Translations under genes and position numbers: made by a program
Source of the DNA: Thermoplasmatales archaeon
GTDB taxonomy: Archaea > Thermoplasmatota > Thermoplasmata > Methanomassiliicoccales > Methanomethylophilaceae
Assembly (NCBI GenBank): GCA_012522645.1
Contig: JAAYKC010000076.1
Location: forward strand, 1 to 46,083
Direction: 5' to 3'
DNA length: 46,083 bases
In this document: in pieces, positions 32,259 through 40,429 of the stretch
How positions within the stretch are numbered: the first letter of the stretch is position 1
Layout of the letters: every line of letters starts with the position of its first letter
The notes under the pieces: model-generated
Told to the model about the DNA's origin: nothing
Seen by the model: only the letters and a program-made list of their open reading frames with translations
Databases searched by the model: none

Positions 32259-33170
32259 ATGATGGAGGTAAAGCCCGTAAAAGCGGGATGGTATAATGCA
32301 TTCAGGCCCTGGACCCTGCACGGAGCGGTCGTGCCCGTGCTCATCGGCGGTGCGGTTGCGTACCGCCACATGCCGGATTCCTTCAGCCCCATTATATTCA
32401 TCCTGATACTGGTCGGGGGCTGTCTCCTCCAATCCGCGGCGAATCTTCTCAACACCTACGGCGATTTCGAGAAAGGGGTCGATACGGAGGAGAATCACAC
32501 AAGGTCCCCGGAGCTCGTCTCGGGCGCTCTGAATCCGAGGAGCGTCCTGTACATGGGAATAGGCTGCCTGGCCGTCACTGCCCTGATAGGCGTGGTGTTC
32601 ATACGGTATTCCGGATGGGAGATACTCCTGATAGGGCTGGCGGGCATAGCCGCCGCCGGATCCTACACCCTGGGAATGGCCTATAAGTACAGAGGGCTGG
32701 GGCAGATCTCCGTCTTCGTGATGATGGGCCTCCTGATGCCGTTGGGAACGTATTTCGTCCTGACGTCCCAATTCCTGATAGACCCGGTGATAGTGGGCCT
32801 CCCCAACGCATTCTTCATAACCGCGGTCCTCTGCGGCAATGAGATGCGGGATTTCAGGACGGATCTGGAAGCAGGCATCGGGACGCTGTGCGGCAGGATG
32901 GGCTACGGCAGAGGCCTCAGATTATACTGGGCGGAGAACACGCTGCCCTATCTGATCCTGGTGCTTATAGTGGTATCAGGATACGCTCCGTGGACATCCC
33001 TCATAGCCCTGGCCTCTCTGGGACTATGGTATAAGCTGATCATGAACAGCAGGAAGGCGGATGAGGACAGGCATGCGGCGTTCCTGATGGTGCCTGCGGC
33101 ATTCAAGCTGAATTGGATCTTCGGCGTCCTTCTGACCGCAGGATATTTGATTGGGATCATCTTCCTGTAG
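32259..33170 (+). CDS. UbiA/MenA-family prenyltransferase
   Basis: The 303-residue membrane protein has eight or nine helices and both Asp-rich prenyl-diphosphate motifs: NTYGDFEKGVD near residue 72 and NEMRDFRTDLEAGIGTL near residue 195, closest to MenA-type 1,4-dihydroxy-2-naphthoate prenyltransferases. It would attach a polyprenyl tail to an aromatic ring. I prefer the ATG at 32259 over a TTG at 32241. It ends in TAG, with a TGA three codons on, 8 nt before a UbiE-type methyltransferase, so together they may make a lipid-soluble electron carrier. Confidence 0.85.
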   Translation: MMEVKPVKAGWYNAFRPWTLHGAVVPVLIGGAVAYRHMPDSFSPIIFILILVGGCLLQSAANLLNTYGDFEKGVDTEENHTRSPELVSGALNPRSVLYMGIGCLAVTALIGVVFIRYSGWEILLIGLAGIAAAGSYTLGMAYKYRGLGQISVFVMMGLLMPLGTYFVLTSQFLIDPVIVGLPNAFFITAVLCGNEMRDFRTDLEAGIGTLCGRMGYGRGLRLYWAENTLPYLILVLIVVSGYAPWTSLIALASLGLWYKLIMNSRKADEDRHAAFLMVPAAFKLNWIFGVLLTAGYLIGIIFL

Positions 33171-33178
33171 GTGCTGAT

Positions 33179-33934
33179 ATGAAAGGAGACGAGAAGGCCG
33201 GCAATCAATTCGAGGGGAAGGAAGTCTACGTGAAGGATGTCTTCAACGACATAGCCCCGTACTACGACAAGATGAACGACATCATGTCCGTGGGCATGAT
33301 CGAGCGCTGGCACAAGTTCATGTTCAAGAAAGCAGGCGACATCACAGGCTTCTCGGTCCTGGACGTCGGCACCGGCACCGGGGAGCTCGCGTTCATGTCA
33401 GCGAAGAAGGCGGGCCCGGAGGGCAGGGTGACCGGACTTGACATCACCCCGGCGATGCTGGAGATGGCCAAGCTGAAGGTCCCGGACCTGGACCTTCCTG
33501 CGGAAGTGACTTTTGTTGTGGGAGATGCCCTCGACATGGAGTTCGGGGATGACCTTTTCGACCTCGTGATTTCAGGGTACATGCTCAGGAACGTGACCGA
33601 CATCCAGACGGCGGTGGATGAGATGTACCGTGTCCTCAAACCGGGGTGCCTGGCCGTGGTGGCCGAGCTGGCGAAGCCCCGGAACAGGGTCGTACGCTGG
33701 GGACATAAGGTGTACATGAACCGCATCGTGCCCTTCTGGGGCAGGAAATATGACAAGGGGAAGGTCATAGACGGCAAACAGCCCGCATATGACTGGCTGA
33801 CATCATCGCTGGAAGGATTCCCCTACGGTCAGGAGATGATCGACATATTCGAGAAGGCCGGCTTCACGGATGCGGAATTCTATGTCAAGTCCATGGGAGC
33901 CGTCAACATATACGTGGCCCGCAAGCCTCAGTGA
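33179..33934 (+). CDS. ubiE: UbiE/MenG-family SAM-dependent methyltransferase
   Basis: The 251-residue protein has the UbiE/COQ5 signatures: VKDVFNDIAPYYDKMNDIMS near the N-terminus, the SAM-binding LDVGTGTGELAF near residue 60, GLDITPAMLEMAK and SGYMLRNVTDIQTAVDEMYR. It would C-methylate a quinone or similar ring. It starts 8 nt after the prenyltransferase stop; the ATG at 33179 begins the homologous part. The substrate in this organism is unknown. It overlaps the convergent ogt gene by 7 bp. Confidence 0.88.
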   Translation: MKGDEKAGNQFEGKEVYVKDVFNDIAPYYDKMNDIMSVGMIERWHKFMFKKAGDITGFSVLDVGTGTGELAFMSAKKAGPEGRVTGLDITPAMLEMAKLKVPDLDLPAEVTFVVGDALDMEFGDDLFDLVISGYMLRNVTDIQTAVDEMYRVLKPGCLAVVAELAKPRNRVVRWGHKVYMNRIVPFWGRKYDKGKVIDGKQPAYDWLTSSLEGFPYGQEMIDIFEKAGFTDAEFYVKSMGAVNIYVARKPQ

Positions 33935-34371
33935 TCCCTTTCCATCCTCAGCAGCGATTCCTTCATCTCAGTGCCGTAGAAGTAATTGCCCGTCTCCCCG
34001 TTGGTCCTCACCACCCTGTGGCACGGTATCGCTATCGCAACGGGGTTCATTCCGCATGCGCTGCCTGCGGCCCTCACGGCCCTCGGCCTTCCGGCGCGGT
34101 CGGCTATCTGAGCGTACGTCCGGGTCTCCCCGTACGGTATCTCGGATATGGCATCCCATACCCTCTTCTGGAAATCGGTGCCTTCCGTGCGGATCCCGAA
34201 TGTGAATTCCCTCCTGTCGCCGGAAAGATATTCTGAGATCTCTTCGAATGCTCTCAGGGCAACATCGGTGGGCTCGCTCTCCCCCGGTCCGAGGAAGATG
34301 CGCGTGACGTACTCGCCGTCATCCTCTATGCCGAGATTTCCGAACGTTGTGGGGAAATAGGAAATGCTCAT
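33928..34371 (-). CDS. ogt: O6-methylguanine-DNA methyltransferase
   Basis: This suicide repair protein transfers the O6-alkyl group to its own Cys. The 147-residue protein has the DNA-binding helix region (IPYGETRTYAQIADRAGRP), RAAGSACGMNP and the active-site IPCHRVVR with C117. Short form with little N-terminal domain, normal for archaea. Convergent with the UbiE gene and overlapping it by 7 bp. Confidence 0.94.
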   Translation of the reverse strand: MSISYFPTTFGNLGIEDDGEYVTRIFLGPGESEPTDVALRAFEEISEYLSGDRREFTFGIRTEGTDFQKRVWDAISEIPYGETRTYAQIADRAGRPRAVRAAGSACGMNPVAIAIPCHRVVRTNGETGNYFYGTEMKESLLRMERDH

Positions 34372-34450
34372 ATCGATGACACACAGGCCTCAGGAATCTA
34401 AATTTGTTCCGCACCGCACCTTCGTCCGCACCTTCCCTGCGGGTCTTCAG

Positions 34451-34458
34451 TTTATTTA
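34451..34458 (+). promoter_or_regulatory. TATA box of nadM
   Basis: TTTATTTA is centred about 26 nt before the nadM ATG at 34481, so the transcript is probably leaderless. This supports the ATG at 34481 over the longer open frame. Confidence 0.5.
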
Positions 34459-34480
34459 TGCGGAAGCTCATAGTCTGAAT

Positions 34481-35023
34481 ATGGGCAACGCTCGCTGTTA
34501 TGAGAACGATTCTCTGATCATAGGCAGGTTCCAGCCGCTGCACAAAGGCCACATGGAAGTCGTAAGGAAGGTCACCAGGGAGTCAGAGCGCGTGACCATC
34601 GGCATAGGCAGTGCACAATACTCTCACACGAAGGAGAACCCCTTCACAGCCGGGGAGCGTTACAGCATGATCGCGGAGGCTCTCAAGGAGGAGGGGATAA
34701 GCAATTGCTACATCGTGCCGGTGGAGGACCTCAACCGCTATTCGATATGGGTCTCTCAGGTGGTGTCGATGTGTCCCAAGTTCTCAAGGGTGTACACCAA
34801 TAACCCCTATACCCGCCGGCTGTTCTCAGAAGCAGGATTCGAGGTGCGCGATTCACCGCTGTACAACCGTTCGGAATTCTCCGGGACGGAGGTCAGGAGG
34901 AGGATAAAATCTGGTGAGAACTGGAGGGCCCTGGTACCGGATGCGGTGGCGAAGATAATCGATGAGATCGACGGTGCGGAAAGGATCAAGCAGCTCGGCG
35001 GGGAACAGGAGAATGGGATCTGA
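34481..35023 (+). CDS. nadM: Nicotinamide-nucleotide adenylyltransferase, archaeal NadM
   Basis: The enzyme joins NMN (or NaMN) with ATP to make NAD. The 180-residue protein has the nucleotidyltransferase motif GRFQPLHKGH at 15-24, VTIGIGSAQYSHTKENPFTAGER, YTNNPYTRRLF and the C-terminal SGTEVRRRI, all NadM features. The ATG at 34481 sits about 26 nt after a TATA box. Its 3' end overlaps the pncC gene by 11 bp, linking two NMN-handling enzymes. Confidence 0.94.
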   Translation: MGNARCYENDSLIIGRFQPLHKGHMEVVRKVTRESERVTIGIGSAQYSHTKENPFTAGERYSMIAEALKEEGISNCYIVPVEDLNRYSIWVSQVVSMCPKFSRVYTNNPYTRRLFSEAGFEVRDSPLYNRSEFSGTEVRRRIKSGENWRALVPDAVAKIIDEIDGAERIKQLGGEQENGI

Positions 35024-35486
35024 GGTGGAGGAGGCCGCCCTGGCCCTCATCAGGAAAGGCATGACGCTGGCACTTGCCGAGTCCTGCACAGGCGGCGGTC
35101 TCGGGGCCATGATGACGTCCCTTCCGGGCTCATCCGTTTATTTCATGGGGAGCGCGGTGGTCTATGCTAACAGCGCCAAGCAGAAGGTCCTGGGAGTCAA
35201 ACGCGCCACACTGGACCGATACGGTGCGGTCAGCGCGGAGACGGCCTCGGAGATGGCGGAAGGTGCCAGAGTCCTTTTCGGATCCGATGTTGCAGTGGCG
35301 ATAACCGGAATAGCCGGACCGGCCGGAGGAACGGAGAAGAAGCCCGTCGGCCTGGTGTACACGGCCGTTTCGGTGAGAGGGCGTATCGACGTCAGAGAGC
35401 ACAGATTCGAAGGGGACCGGGAATGCATAAGAGGGAAATGCGCCGAGAATGCGCTCCTGCATATGCGATCCGTATTGGTGGATTGA
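35013..35486 (+). CDS. pncC: CinA C-terminal domain protein, NMN amidohydrolase (PncC)
   Basis: The 157-residue protein is the stand-alone CinA C-terminal domain: LALAESCTGGGLGAMMTSLPG, YFMGSAVVYANSAK, GAVSAETASEMAEGAR and ITGIAGPAGGT. This domain deamidates nicotinamide mononucleotide to nicotinate mononucleotide in NAD recycling. Overlap with nadM by 11 bp and the NAPRTase elsewhere in the window support this role. The start at ATG 35013 fits the overlap; the next gene starts 1 nt after the stop. Confidence 0.9.
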   Translation: MGSEVEEAALALIRKGMTLALAESCTGGGLGAMMTSLPGSSVYFMGSAVVYANSAKQKVLGVKRATLDRYGAVSAETASEMAEGARVLFGSDVAVAITGIAGPAGGTEKKPVGLVYTAVSVRGRIDVREHRFEGDRECIRGKCAENALLHMRSVLVD

Positions 35487-35487
35487 T

Positions 35488-36195
35488 ATGCAGGGAAGAT
35501 ACAGCCGTCAGATACCCATGATAGGCGAGGACGGACAGGAATGCCTGATCAGGTCCAAAGTGGCCGTGATAGGATGCGGGGGCCTCGGCTGCAATGTCAT
35601 GACCCAGTTGGCCGCGGCCGGAGTGGGGGAGATGATCCTCGCGGACAAGGACGTGCCTTCCGAGACGGACCTCAACAGGCAGTTCGTATATGCCGGGAAG
35701 GGAACCGCTCCGAAGGCGGAGCTCGCGGCGGAATGGGTGCGGCAGATATCGGAGAGCACGAAAGCCGTGCCGATGAACATTGATCTCGATAAGAGGAATG
35801 CGGCATCGGTGCTGAAAGGCTGCGACATCGCAGTGGACTGCCTTGACAACAACCGGACCAGGCTGATCCTGAATGCCGCCGTGCTGGAGAAGGGGATCCC
35901 GTTGATCCACGGGGCGGCGGACGGCCCTCTCGGGCAGGTGACCGTGATCGTCCCCGGCGAGACGGCATGCCTGGAATGCTTCCTTCCGGAAGCCGACCCG
36001 GGAACGATACCTGCCATGGGGGCAGTGGTATCCGTCATCGGGGGGATCGAAGCGGCGGAGACGGTGAAGATGATAACCGGCAGGGGGAGACCCCTGAAAG
36101 GGAACCTGCTCTCGGTGAATGCTGGCACATGGGAGATCAGGACGGTGGGGCTGAGGAAGCGCCCCGGTTGTGATGCCTGCTCCCGGAACGACTGA
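35488..36195 (+). CDS. E1-like ThiF/MoeB/HesA adenylyltransferase
   Basis: The 235-residue protein has RYSRQIPMIGEDGQ at the N-terminus, the ATP-binding VIGCGGLGCNVMTQLAAAGV, DLNRQFVY, DCLDNNRTRLILN and the zinc Cys pairs CLEC and CDAC. It activates the C-terminus of a ubiquitin-like protein such as a MoaD/ThiS/SAMP homologue for sulfur transfer or protein conjugation. No such partner gene is in the window. It starts 1 nt after pncC and likely shares the nadM operon. Confidence 0.88.
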   Translation: MQGRYSRQIPMIGEDGQECLIRSKVAVIGCGGLGCNVMTQLAAAGVGEMILADKDVPSETDLNRQFVYAGKGTAPKAELAAEWVRQISESTKAVPMNIDLDKRNAASVLKGCDIAVDCLDNNRTRLILNAAVLEKGIPLIHGAADGPLGQVTVIVPGETACLECFLPEADPGTIPAMGAVVSVIGGIEAAETVKMITGRGRPLKGNLLSVNAGTWEIRTVGLRKRPGCDACSRND

Positions 36196-36214
36196 TATTA
36201 ATACGCCTTTTTTT
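36196..36214 (+). promoter_or_regulatory. Promoter of purC with T-run terminator of the upstream operon
   Basis: TATTAATA (36196-36203) lies 23-30 nt before the purC ATG, spacing for a leaderless mRNA. A run of seven T (36208-36214) right after the upstream stop could end the nadM-pncC-E1 transcript. Confidence 0.45.
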
Positions 36215-36225
36215 ATTAGATTGGC

Positions 36226-37128
36226 ATGGAGCTAATCAGGACGGGCAAGGTCAAAGAGGTCTACGCCCTTGACGACAGGACGCTGGAATTCGTTTTCACT
36301 GACAACATATCGGTTTTCGATAAGATCATACCGTCCAGCATCCCCCATAAAGGGAACACCCTGTGCAGGACTGCCAAGTTCTGGTTCGATCTCCTGGAAT
36401 CAAAGGGCATCAGGACCCATTTCGGGGAGTATATCCCGCCCAACAGGATGAGGGTCAAGAGGCTTGACATAATCGAGGATTATGACAGGATACACACCGA
36501 CACGGTGAATTATCTGATACCGCTGGAAGTGATCTGCAGGCATTATGCCGCAGGGTCCCTGATGGACCGCATAAAGTCCGGCAGGATCAAGGCGGAGGAC
36601 CTGGGATTCCCAAGGGGGCATATCGTGAAGTACGGTGAGAAGCTTCCGCGCCCCTTCGTGGAGACCACCACCAAACTGGAGGCCCATGACAGGGAGCTGA
36701 CCGAGGAGGAGGCCAAGCGGATAGCCGGCCTCACCGATGCCGATTACAAGGAGATCGTGGACACCGTCCTGAGGATCGACGCGATAATAGCCGAGGAGGT
36801 GGCCAAGAGAGGTCTGATCCACTGCGACGGCAAGAAGGAGTTCGGTTACGATGAGGACCGCAGGCTCATCGTGATAGACACATTCGGCACTCTGGACGAG
36901 GACAGATGGTGGGATGCGGATGAGTACGCCAAAGGAAGAACGGTGGAGCTCAGCAAGGAGTTCGTCCGCCAGCACTACCGCGAGACCGGATACCACGGCG
37001 AACTGATGGCCGCAAGAGAGAAGGGCGGTGCCGAGCCGGACATACCCGCGCTTCCCAAGGATATCGTCGGCAGGGTCAGCGAACTGTACGTGGAAGTGTA
37101 TGAGAGGATAACGGGGCAGAAGTTCTGA
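36226..37128 (+). CDS. purC: Phosphoribosylaminoimidazole-succinocarboxamide synthase
   Basis: The enzyme joins CAIR and aspartate in purine biosynthesis. The 300-residue protein has GKVKEVYALDD, FTDNISVFDKIIPSSIPHKG, VKRLDIIEDYD, PLEVICRHYAAGSL and DTFGTLDEDRWWDADEY, all PurC blocks. It stops one base before the stop of the UPF0179 gene on the other strand. Normal length for the form with a C-terminal extension. Confidence 0.94.
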   Translation: MELIRTGKVKEVYALDDRTLEFVFTDNISVFDKIIPSSIPHKGNTLCRTAKFWFDLLESKGIRTHFGEYIPPNRMRVKRLDIIEDYDRIHTDTVNYLIPLEVICRHYAAGSLMDRIKSGRIKAEDLGFPRGHIVKYGEKLPRPFVETTTKLEAHDRELTEEEAKRIAGLTDADYKEIVDTVLRIDAIIAEEVAKRGLIHCDGKKEFGYDEDRRLIVIDTFGTLDEDRWWDADEYAKGRTVELSKEFVRQHYRETGYHGELMAAREKGGAEPDIPALPKDIVGRVSELYVEVYERITGQKF

Positions 37129-37554
37129 TCATTCCGCCCGAATGATCGTCCTCTTATCCCCTGCGGGGCATTCCGTATTCTCGAGTGTCTCGACGACGGA
37201 CAGTTTGTCCCCGTCCTTGATGAAGAAGGGATGGCACATCCCCCAGTTGGCGCATCCCAGCTCAGTGCATTTGGCATGCTCGAAGGTTATCCTGCTTCCG
37301 TCTATCGCATACTTCCTGTCGATGCAGACCCGCATCGGGACCTTGATCACCACAACGGCTCTCACGCCGCCCTCATGCATCTCGCATTCATGATGCACAT
37401 CCCTGATCTCAGTTACCTCATACATCCTGCCGACCTCCAGGTTGAAGCACACATTCTTGAATCTGCACTCACGGCATTCGAGGGAAGGACCCAGATAATA
37501 GAATCTGTTCCCTGTTCTTGCCTGCGATTCGCCCAAAAGAGTCACTAATGCCAT
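37129..37554 (-). CDS. UPF0179 family protein, Cys-rich
   Basis: The 141-residue archaeal protein of unknown function has the family pattern: ALVTLLGESQARTGNRFYYLG, CRECRFKNVCFNLEVG, IRDVHHECEMHEGGVR, FEHAKCTELGCANWGMCHP and a final CPAGDK. The repeated Cys residues suggest a metal or Fe-S site. The ATG at 37554 is chosen because GAGGTG lies 7 nt upstream; a GTG at 37563 overlaps that site. The ribosome site overlaps the egsA stop, so the two genes are coupled. Confidence 0.9.
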   Translation of the reverse strand: MALVTLLGESQARTGNRFYYLGPSLECRECRFKNVCFNLEVGRMYEVTEIRDVHHECEMHEGGVRAVVVIKVPMRVCIDRKYAIDGSRITFEHAKCTELGCANWGMCHPFFIKDGDKLSVVETLENTECPAGDKRTIIRAE

Positions 37555-37564
37555 TTCTTCCACC

Positions 37565-38635
37565 TCATATTACGCCTGTTGCCCTGGCAACTTCCTCGGC
37601 CGCAGCTTTGGATAAGCCGCTGCCTATGATCGTGACTCTGTCGCTTCTGACCTTATGCATATGCGTCAGCGCGTCTATGATGTCCTCCGGTTCAAGACCC
37701 AGGCCTGCGGCGTCCACCGGGGCCCCTATGTCCTTCAGTGCGCCCCTTATCCTCATCCAGTCCTTTCCCTGGAGATAGGTCATCATTATGGATCCGACCC
37801 CGCACTGCTCCCCGTGCATGGCCTTCCCCGGATGCAAAGCATCGAGGGCGTGGGAGAACATGTGCTCGGAGCCGCTGGTGGGCCTCGAACTGCCGGCCAC
37901 CGACATGGAGACGCCCGACAGGATTATCGGCTTCAGGACCAGCCAGGTGCATTCCTCATCATCGGGCTTTATGGACTTCGAGATGTCTATTATCGTCTCC
38001 GCGGCCATCATCGACATCTGGTAGGCAGAGGAGCTGAAGAATTCGTTATGGTTCTTTTTGGACAGCTTCCAGTCAGCCAGGGCGGATATGTTCGATATCA
38101 CGTCAGCGCAGCCTGATATGAGGTAACGGTAAGGTGCGGCGGTTATCACCCCCGTGTCTGCGAGGATCCCCATCGGGGACACAGCCTCCACGGACATGGT
38201 CTCGGTGCTCGACCTGAGGGACGCTCTGCCGGAGGCTATGCCGTCATGGGATGCTGAGGTCGGTATGCTTATGAAATGCACGCCCAGATTCTTCGCGGCG
38301 AGCTTCGCCGTGTCTATCTTGTTGCCTCCTCCGACGGCCAGGATGAAACGGCATCCCGCCTCCTCACCGAGTTTCACGGCTTTGTCCACGTTCTCAAAGG
38401 TGGCGTTCCCGGAGAAGCATACAGTCATATCATAGCCGCCGTCGGACATGAAATCCTCCACATCCCTGCCGGCGGACTTGTAGGTGTTCTCTCCCGTGAT
38501 CATGAGCCCGGGCCCCGTGAAACCGAGGTTCCTGCTCATGTCCACTACTCTGGGCAGTGCCTCGTGACCGACCAGTATGCTTCGGGGAAATACCATCTCC
38601 CTCGATTTCGTGAACGTCTTTTCCGTCGGGCGCAT
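37565..38635 (-). CDS. egsA: sn-Glycerol-1-phosphate dehydrogenase
   Basis: This enzyme makes the glycerol 1-phosphate backbone of archaeal ether lipids from dihydroxyacetone phosphate. The 356-residue protein has VGGGNKIDTAKLAA, ISIPTSASHDGIASGRASL, ISGCADVISNISALADW, SGSEHMFSHALDAL and HGEQCGVGSIMM, with the zinc-binding Asp/His residues of the family. The ATG at 38635 starts the homologous part; a 55-residue extension would cross the promoter. It is coupled to the UPF0179 gene. Confidence 0.94.
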   Translation of the reverse strand: MRPTEKTFTKSREMVFPRSILVGHEALPRVVDMSRNLGFTGPGLMITGENTYKSAGRDVEDFMSDGGYDMTVCFSGNATFENVDKAVKLGEEAGCRFILAVGGGNKIDTAKLAAKNLGVHFISIPTSASHDGIASGRASLRSSTETMSVEAVSPMGILADTGVITAAPYRYLISGCADVISNISALADWKLSKKNHNEFFSSSAYQMSMMAAETIIDISKSIKPDDEECTWLVLKPIILSGVSMSVAGSSRPTSGSEHMFSHALDALHPGKAMHGEQCGVGSIMMTYLQGKDWMRIRGALKDIGAPVDAAGLGLEPEDIIDALTHMHKVRSDRVTIIGSGLSKAAAEEVARATGVI

Positions 38636-38658
38636 CTCAGCGCATATGCCCCTGAAAA

Positions 38659-38667
38659 CATATAAAA
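38659..38667. promoter_or_regulatory. Shared TATA element between egsA and the flavoprotein gene
   Basis: CATATAAAA is centred 28 nt from the egsA ATG (38635, minus) and 28 nt from the ATG at 38691 (plus). Read as TATAAAAC one way and TTTTATATG the other, it can serve both genes. Confidence 0.45.
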
Positions 38668-38690
38668 CCACACACAGGCATAGATAGCTC

Positions 38691-39242
38691 ATGAAGGCCA
38701 CATTGATTGTAGGAAGCGCCAGGAAGGAAGGCAGCACGGAAATACAGTGCGAAGCCCTAGCCGATGCCTTAGAGGAGGAAGGCTTCGAGGTCAGCGTCAT
38801 GAGGCCTTACGACATGGACATCAAGCACTGCACCGGATGCAACAGATGTTTCACAGAGGGCAAGTGCCATATAAAGGACGATATGCACATCATATATGAT
38901 GCGGTGGAGGAATCGGACCTGATCGTCATCGGCACCCCCGTCTATTTCTCAGGCCCCTCTTCCATAATAAAACAGGTCATCGACCGTTTCCAGCTCCACT
39001 GGCACACTGAGGAGGATGAGCCGTCGAAGAAGTATGTGGCTCTCGTTTCCACAGGAGGCAGCAGGAATCCCAGGTTCGAGAATGTGACGTCCATATGCAG
39101 AGCCTTCACCTTCTCCATCAATGCCAAGTGGGGCGGGGAGTCCCTGGTGGAGAACACGGACGGGGAGGACATATCCCGGGCGGGCAAAGAGGCGTACAGG
39201 TTCGGGAAGACCCTGGCACTCAAGATCAAAGGGGAACTGTGA
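38691..39242 (+). CDS. Iron-sulfur flavoprotein (NADPH-dependent FMN reductase family)
   Basis: The 183-residue flavodoxin-like protein has the FMN-binding LIVGSARKEGSTE at the N-terminus, a compact Cys cluster C47-x2-C50-x2-C53-x5-C59 (CTGCNRCFTEGKC), and VIGTPVYFSGPSSIIKQVIDRF. The cluster matches the [4Fe-4S] motif of methanogen Isf proteins, which pass electrons between ferredoxin and FMN and help with oxygen or peroxide stress. The reductant and acceptor here are unknown. It overlaps the convergent gene by 17 bp. Confidence 0.85.
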   Translation: MKATLIVGSARKEGSTEIQCEALADALEEEGFEVSVMRPYDMDIKHCTGCNRCFTEGKCHIKDDMHIIYDAVEESDLIVIGTPVYFSGPSSIIKQVIDRFQLHWHTEEDEPSKKYVALVSTGGSRNPRFENVTSICRAFTFSINAKWGGESLVENTDGEDISRAGKEAYRFGKTLALKIKGEL

Positions 39243-39816
39243 AGCGCCTGTCCGCATAAACAGGCATACTCTCCGAATAGGGCAGGATCTCGGCGATCCC
39301 GAAAAGTCTTTCCCATTCCCATGAGCTCATCCCGCCGTCGAGATCGAAGACGGCCACGGAATCGAATCCTGCTGACACGAGTCTCTCCGTCACGGTCTCC
39401 GGGCCCTCCTGCCCCGGCGCGATGCGCTCTGAGCGGATCACGGCAGGGATTATGCTGTCTGAAACAGAATGCATATCGGCCAGGTCCTCATCCGAGGTCA
39501 GGTGGTAAGGCACCAGAACGGTATCGGCCTCGCTGTTGAACACGTCGAAGAGATCATCCGTATCCCTGACACAGGTCATGAGCCAGACCTTATATCTTTT
39601 GATCTTCACGTTCTTCACGACATCTGCTTTGAACCCGCCTTCCGCTATACCTTTGACATCAACCGCCAGGAACGGGCTCTTCCTGTCGATCCCGCTCTCC
39701 GGCCCGGAAACGAATCCTCTGTAGTCCGCGGTGCCGCAGGTGTCCCGGCCCAGGCGGCCGGCGGTGATTCTCCTGCCGTCATGGAAGACGGCCATAGCAG
39801 GTATCTCCAGAGTCAT
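39226..39816 (-). CDS. Hypothetical protein, possible alpha/beta barrel
   Basis: The 196-residue protein has no signal or membrane helix. It reads EIPAMAVFHDGRRITAGRLG, VKIKRYKVWLMTCVRDTDDL, ADTVLVPYHLTSDEDLADM and VAVFDLDGGMSSWEWERLF. Alternating strand and helix segments hint at a barrel remotely like HisA relatives, but key motifs are missing, so I assign no function. The codon pattern matches its neighbours. Its TATA-like GCGATATAGG lies about 20-25 nt before the ATG. Confidence 0.7.
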   Translation of the reverse strand: MTLEIPAMAVFHDGRRITAGRLGRDTCGTADYRGFVSGPESGIDRKSPFLAVDVKGIAEGGFKADVVKNVKIKRYKVWLMTCVRDTDDLFDVFNSEADTVLVPYHLTSDEDLADMHSVSDSIIPAVIRSERIAPGQEGPETVTERLVSAGFDSVAVFDLDGGMSSWEWERLFGIAEILPYSESMPVYADRRFTVPL

Positions 39817-39930
39817 GGTCCTGTCGGAATCCTATATCGCAATGATATGCTTTTGTGCTCTGTTCCCTTGCTGCATATTGATTTTTTAGGAAGTCAACTA
39901 TTTAATAAACGGTAGACGCTGATAACCGGC

Positions 39931-39937
39931 AGGTGAT
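39931..39937 (+). promoter_or_regulatory. Strong ribosome site of the superoxide reductase gene
   Basis: AGGTGAT lies 5 nt before the ATG at 39943 and is a full anti-16S match. It decides the start and suggests high expression. A TATA-like TTTAATAAAC is at about 39901-39910. Confidence 0.55.
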
Positions 39938-39942
39938 AACCG

Positions 39943-40320
39943 ATGGTTAAACGCAGAGAGATATACTATTGCGAGATTTGCGGCAACATAGTCGAAGTTG
40001 AGGTCGGAGGCAAGGGAGCCCTTGTCTGCTGCGGGGAGAACATGAAGCTCCTGACAGCCAAGACCGCTGACACGAGCAAGGAGAAGCATGTGCCTTACAT
40101 CCAGAAGGAGAAGGGCGGGTTCAGAGTGAAGGTCGGCAAAGAAGAGGATCATCCGATGCTGGACAAGCATCACATCTCCTACATCGAGATCTGCGCTGAC
40201 GGCATCATCATGAGGAAGTACCTCAACCCCGGTGACAAGCCCGAGGCATTCTTCAAGACCGACGCCGAGAAGGTCGAGGCCTGGGAAGTCTGCAATCTGC
40301 ACGGGCTCTGGAAGGCATAA
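39943..40320 (+). CDS. dfx: Desulfoferrodoxin (two-iron superoxide reductase)
   Basis: The protein reduces superoxide to peroxide without making oxygen, an anaerobe's defence. The 125-residue protein has an N-terminal desulforedoxin domain with C10, C13, C29 and C30 for the Fe(Cys)4 site, and a SOR domain with the active-site ligands H49 (EKHVPY), H70 (EDHPML), H76 or H77 (DKHHIS), C117 and H120 (CNLHG). Strong ribosome site and a clear terminator make it a single-gene unit. Confidence 0.94.
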   Translation: MVKRREIYYCEICGNIVEVEVGGKGALVCCGENMKLLTAKTADTSKEKHVPYIQKEKGGFRVKVGKEEDHPMLDKHHISYIEICADGIIMRKYLNPGDKPEAFFKTDAEKVEAWEVCNLHGLWKA

Positions 40321-40332
40321 ACTTTCTAAAAC

Positions 40333-40353
40333 AGCGGGCATCGCCCGCTTTTC
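40333..40353 (+). terminator. Intrinsic terminator of the desulfoferrodoxin gene
   Basis: AGCGGGC-ATC-GCCCGCT is followed by TTTC, 13 nt after the stop. The 7-bp GC stem with a T-run is the clearest terminator-like structure in the window. Confidence 0.65.
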
Positions 40354-40429
40354 ATTCACCCCGCTTCAGGCGTTGACAGGTGAAAGTTTTTAACAGCATA
40401 ACCGTACAGATATCCCGAGGTTAAGGAAT

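Noticed and set aside
39226..39816. HisA/HisF-like isomerase
   Set aside because: A DLDGG segment recalls the family, but the two phosphate-binding motifs and catalytic Asp contexts are absent.
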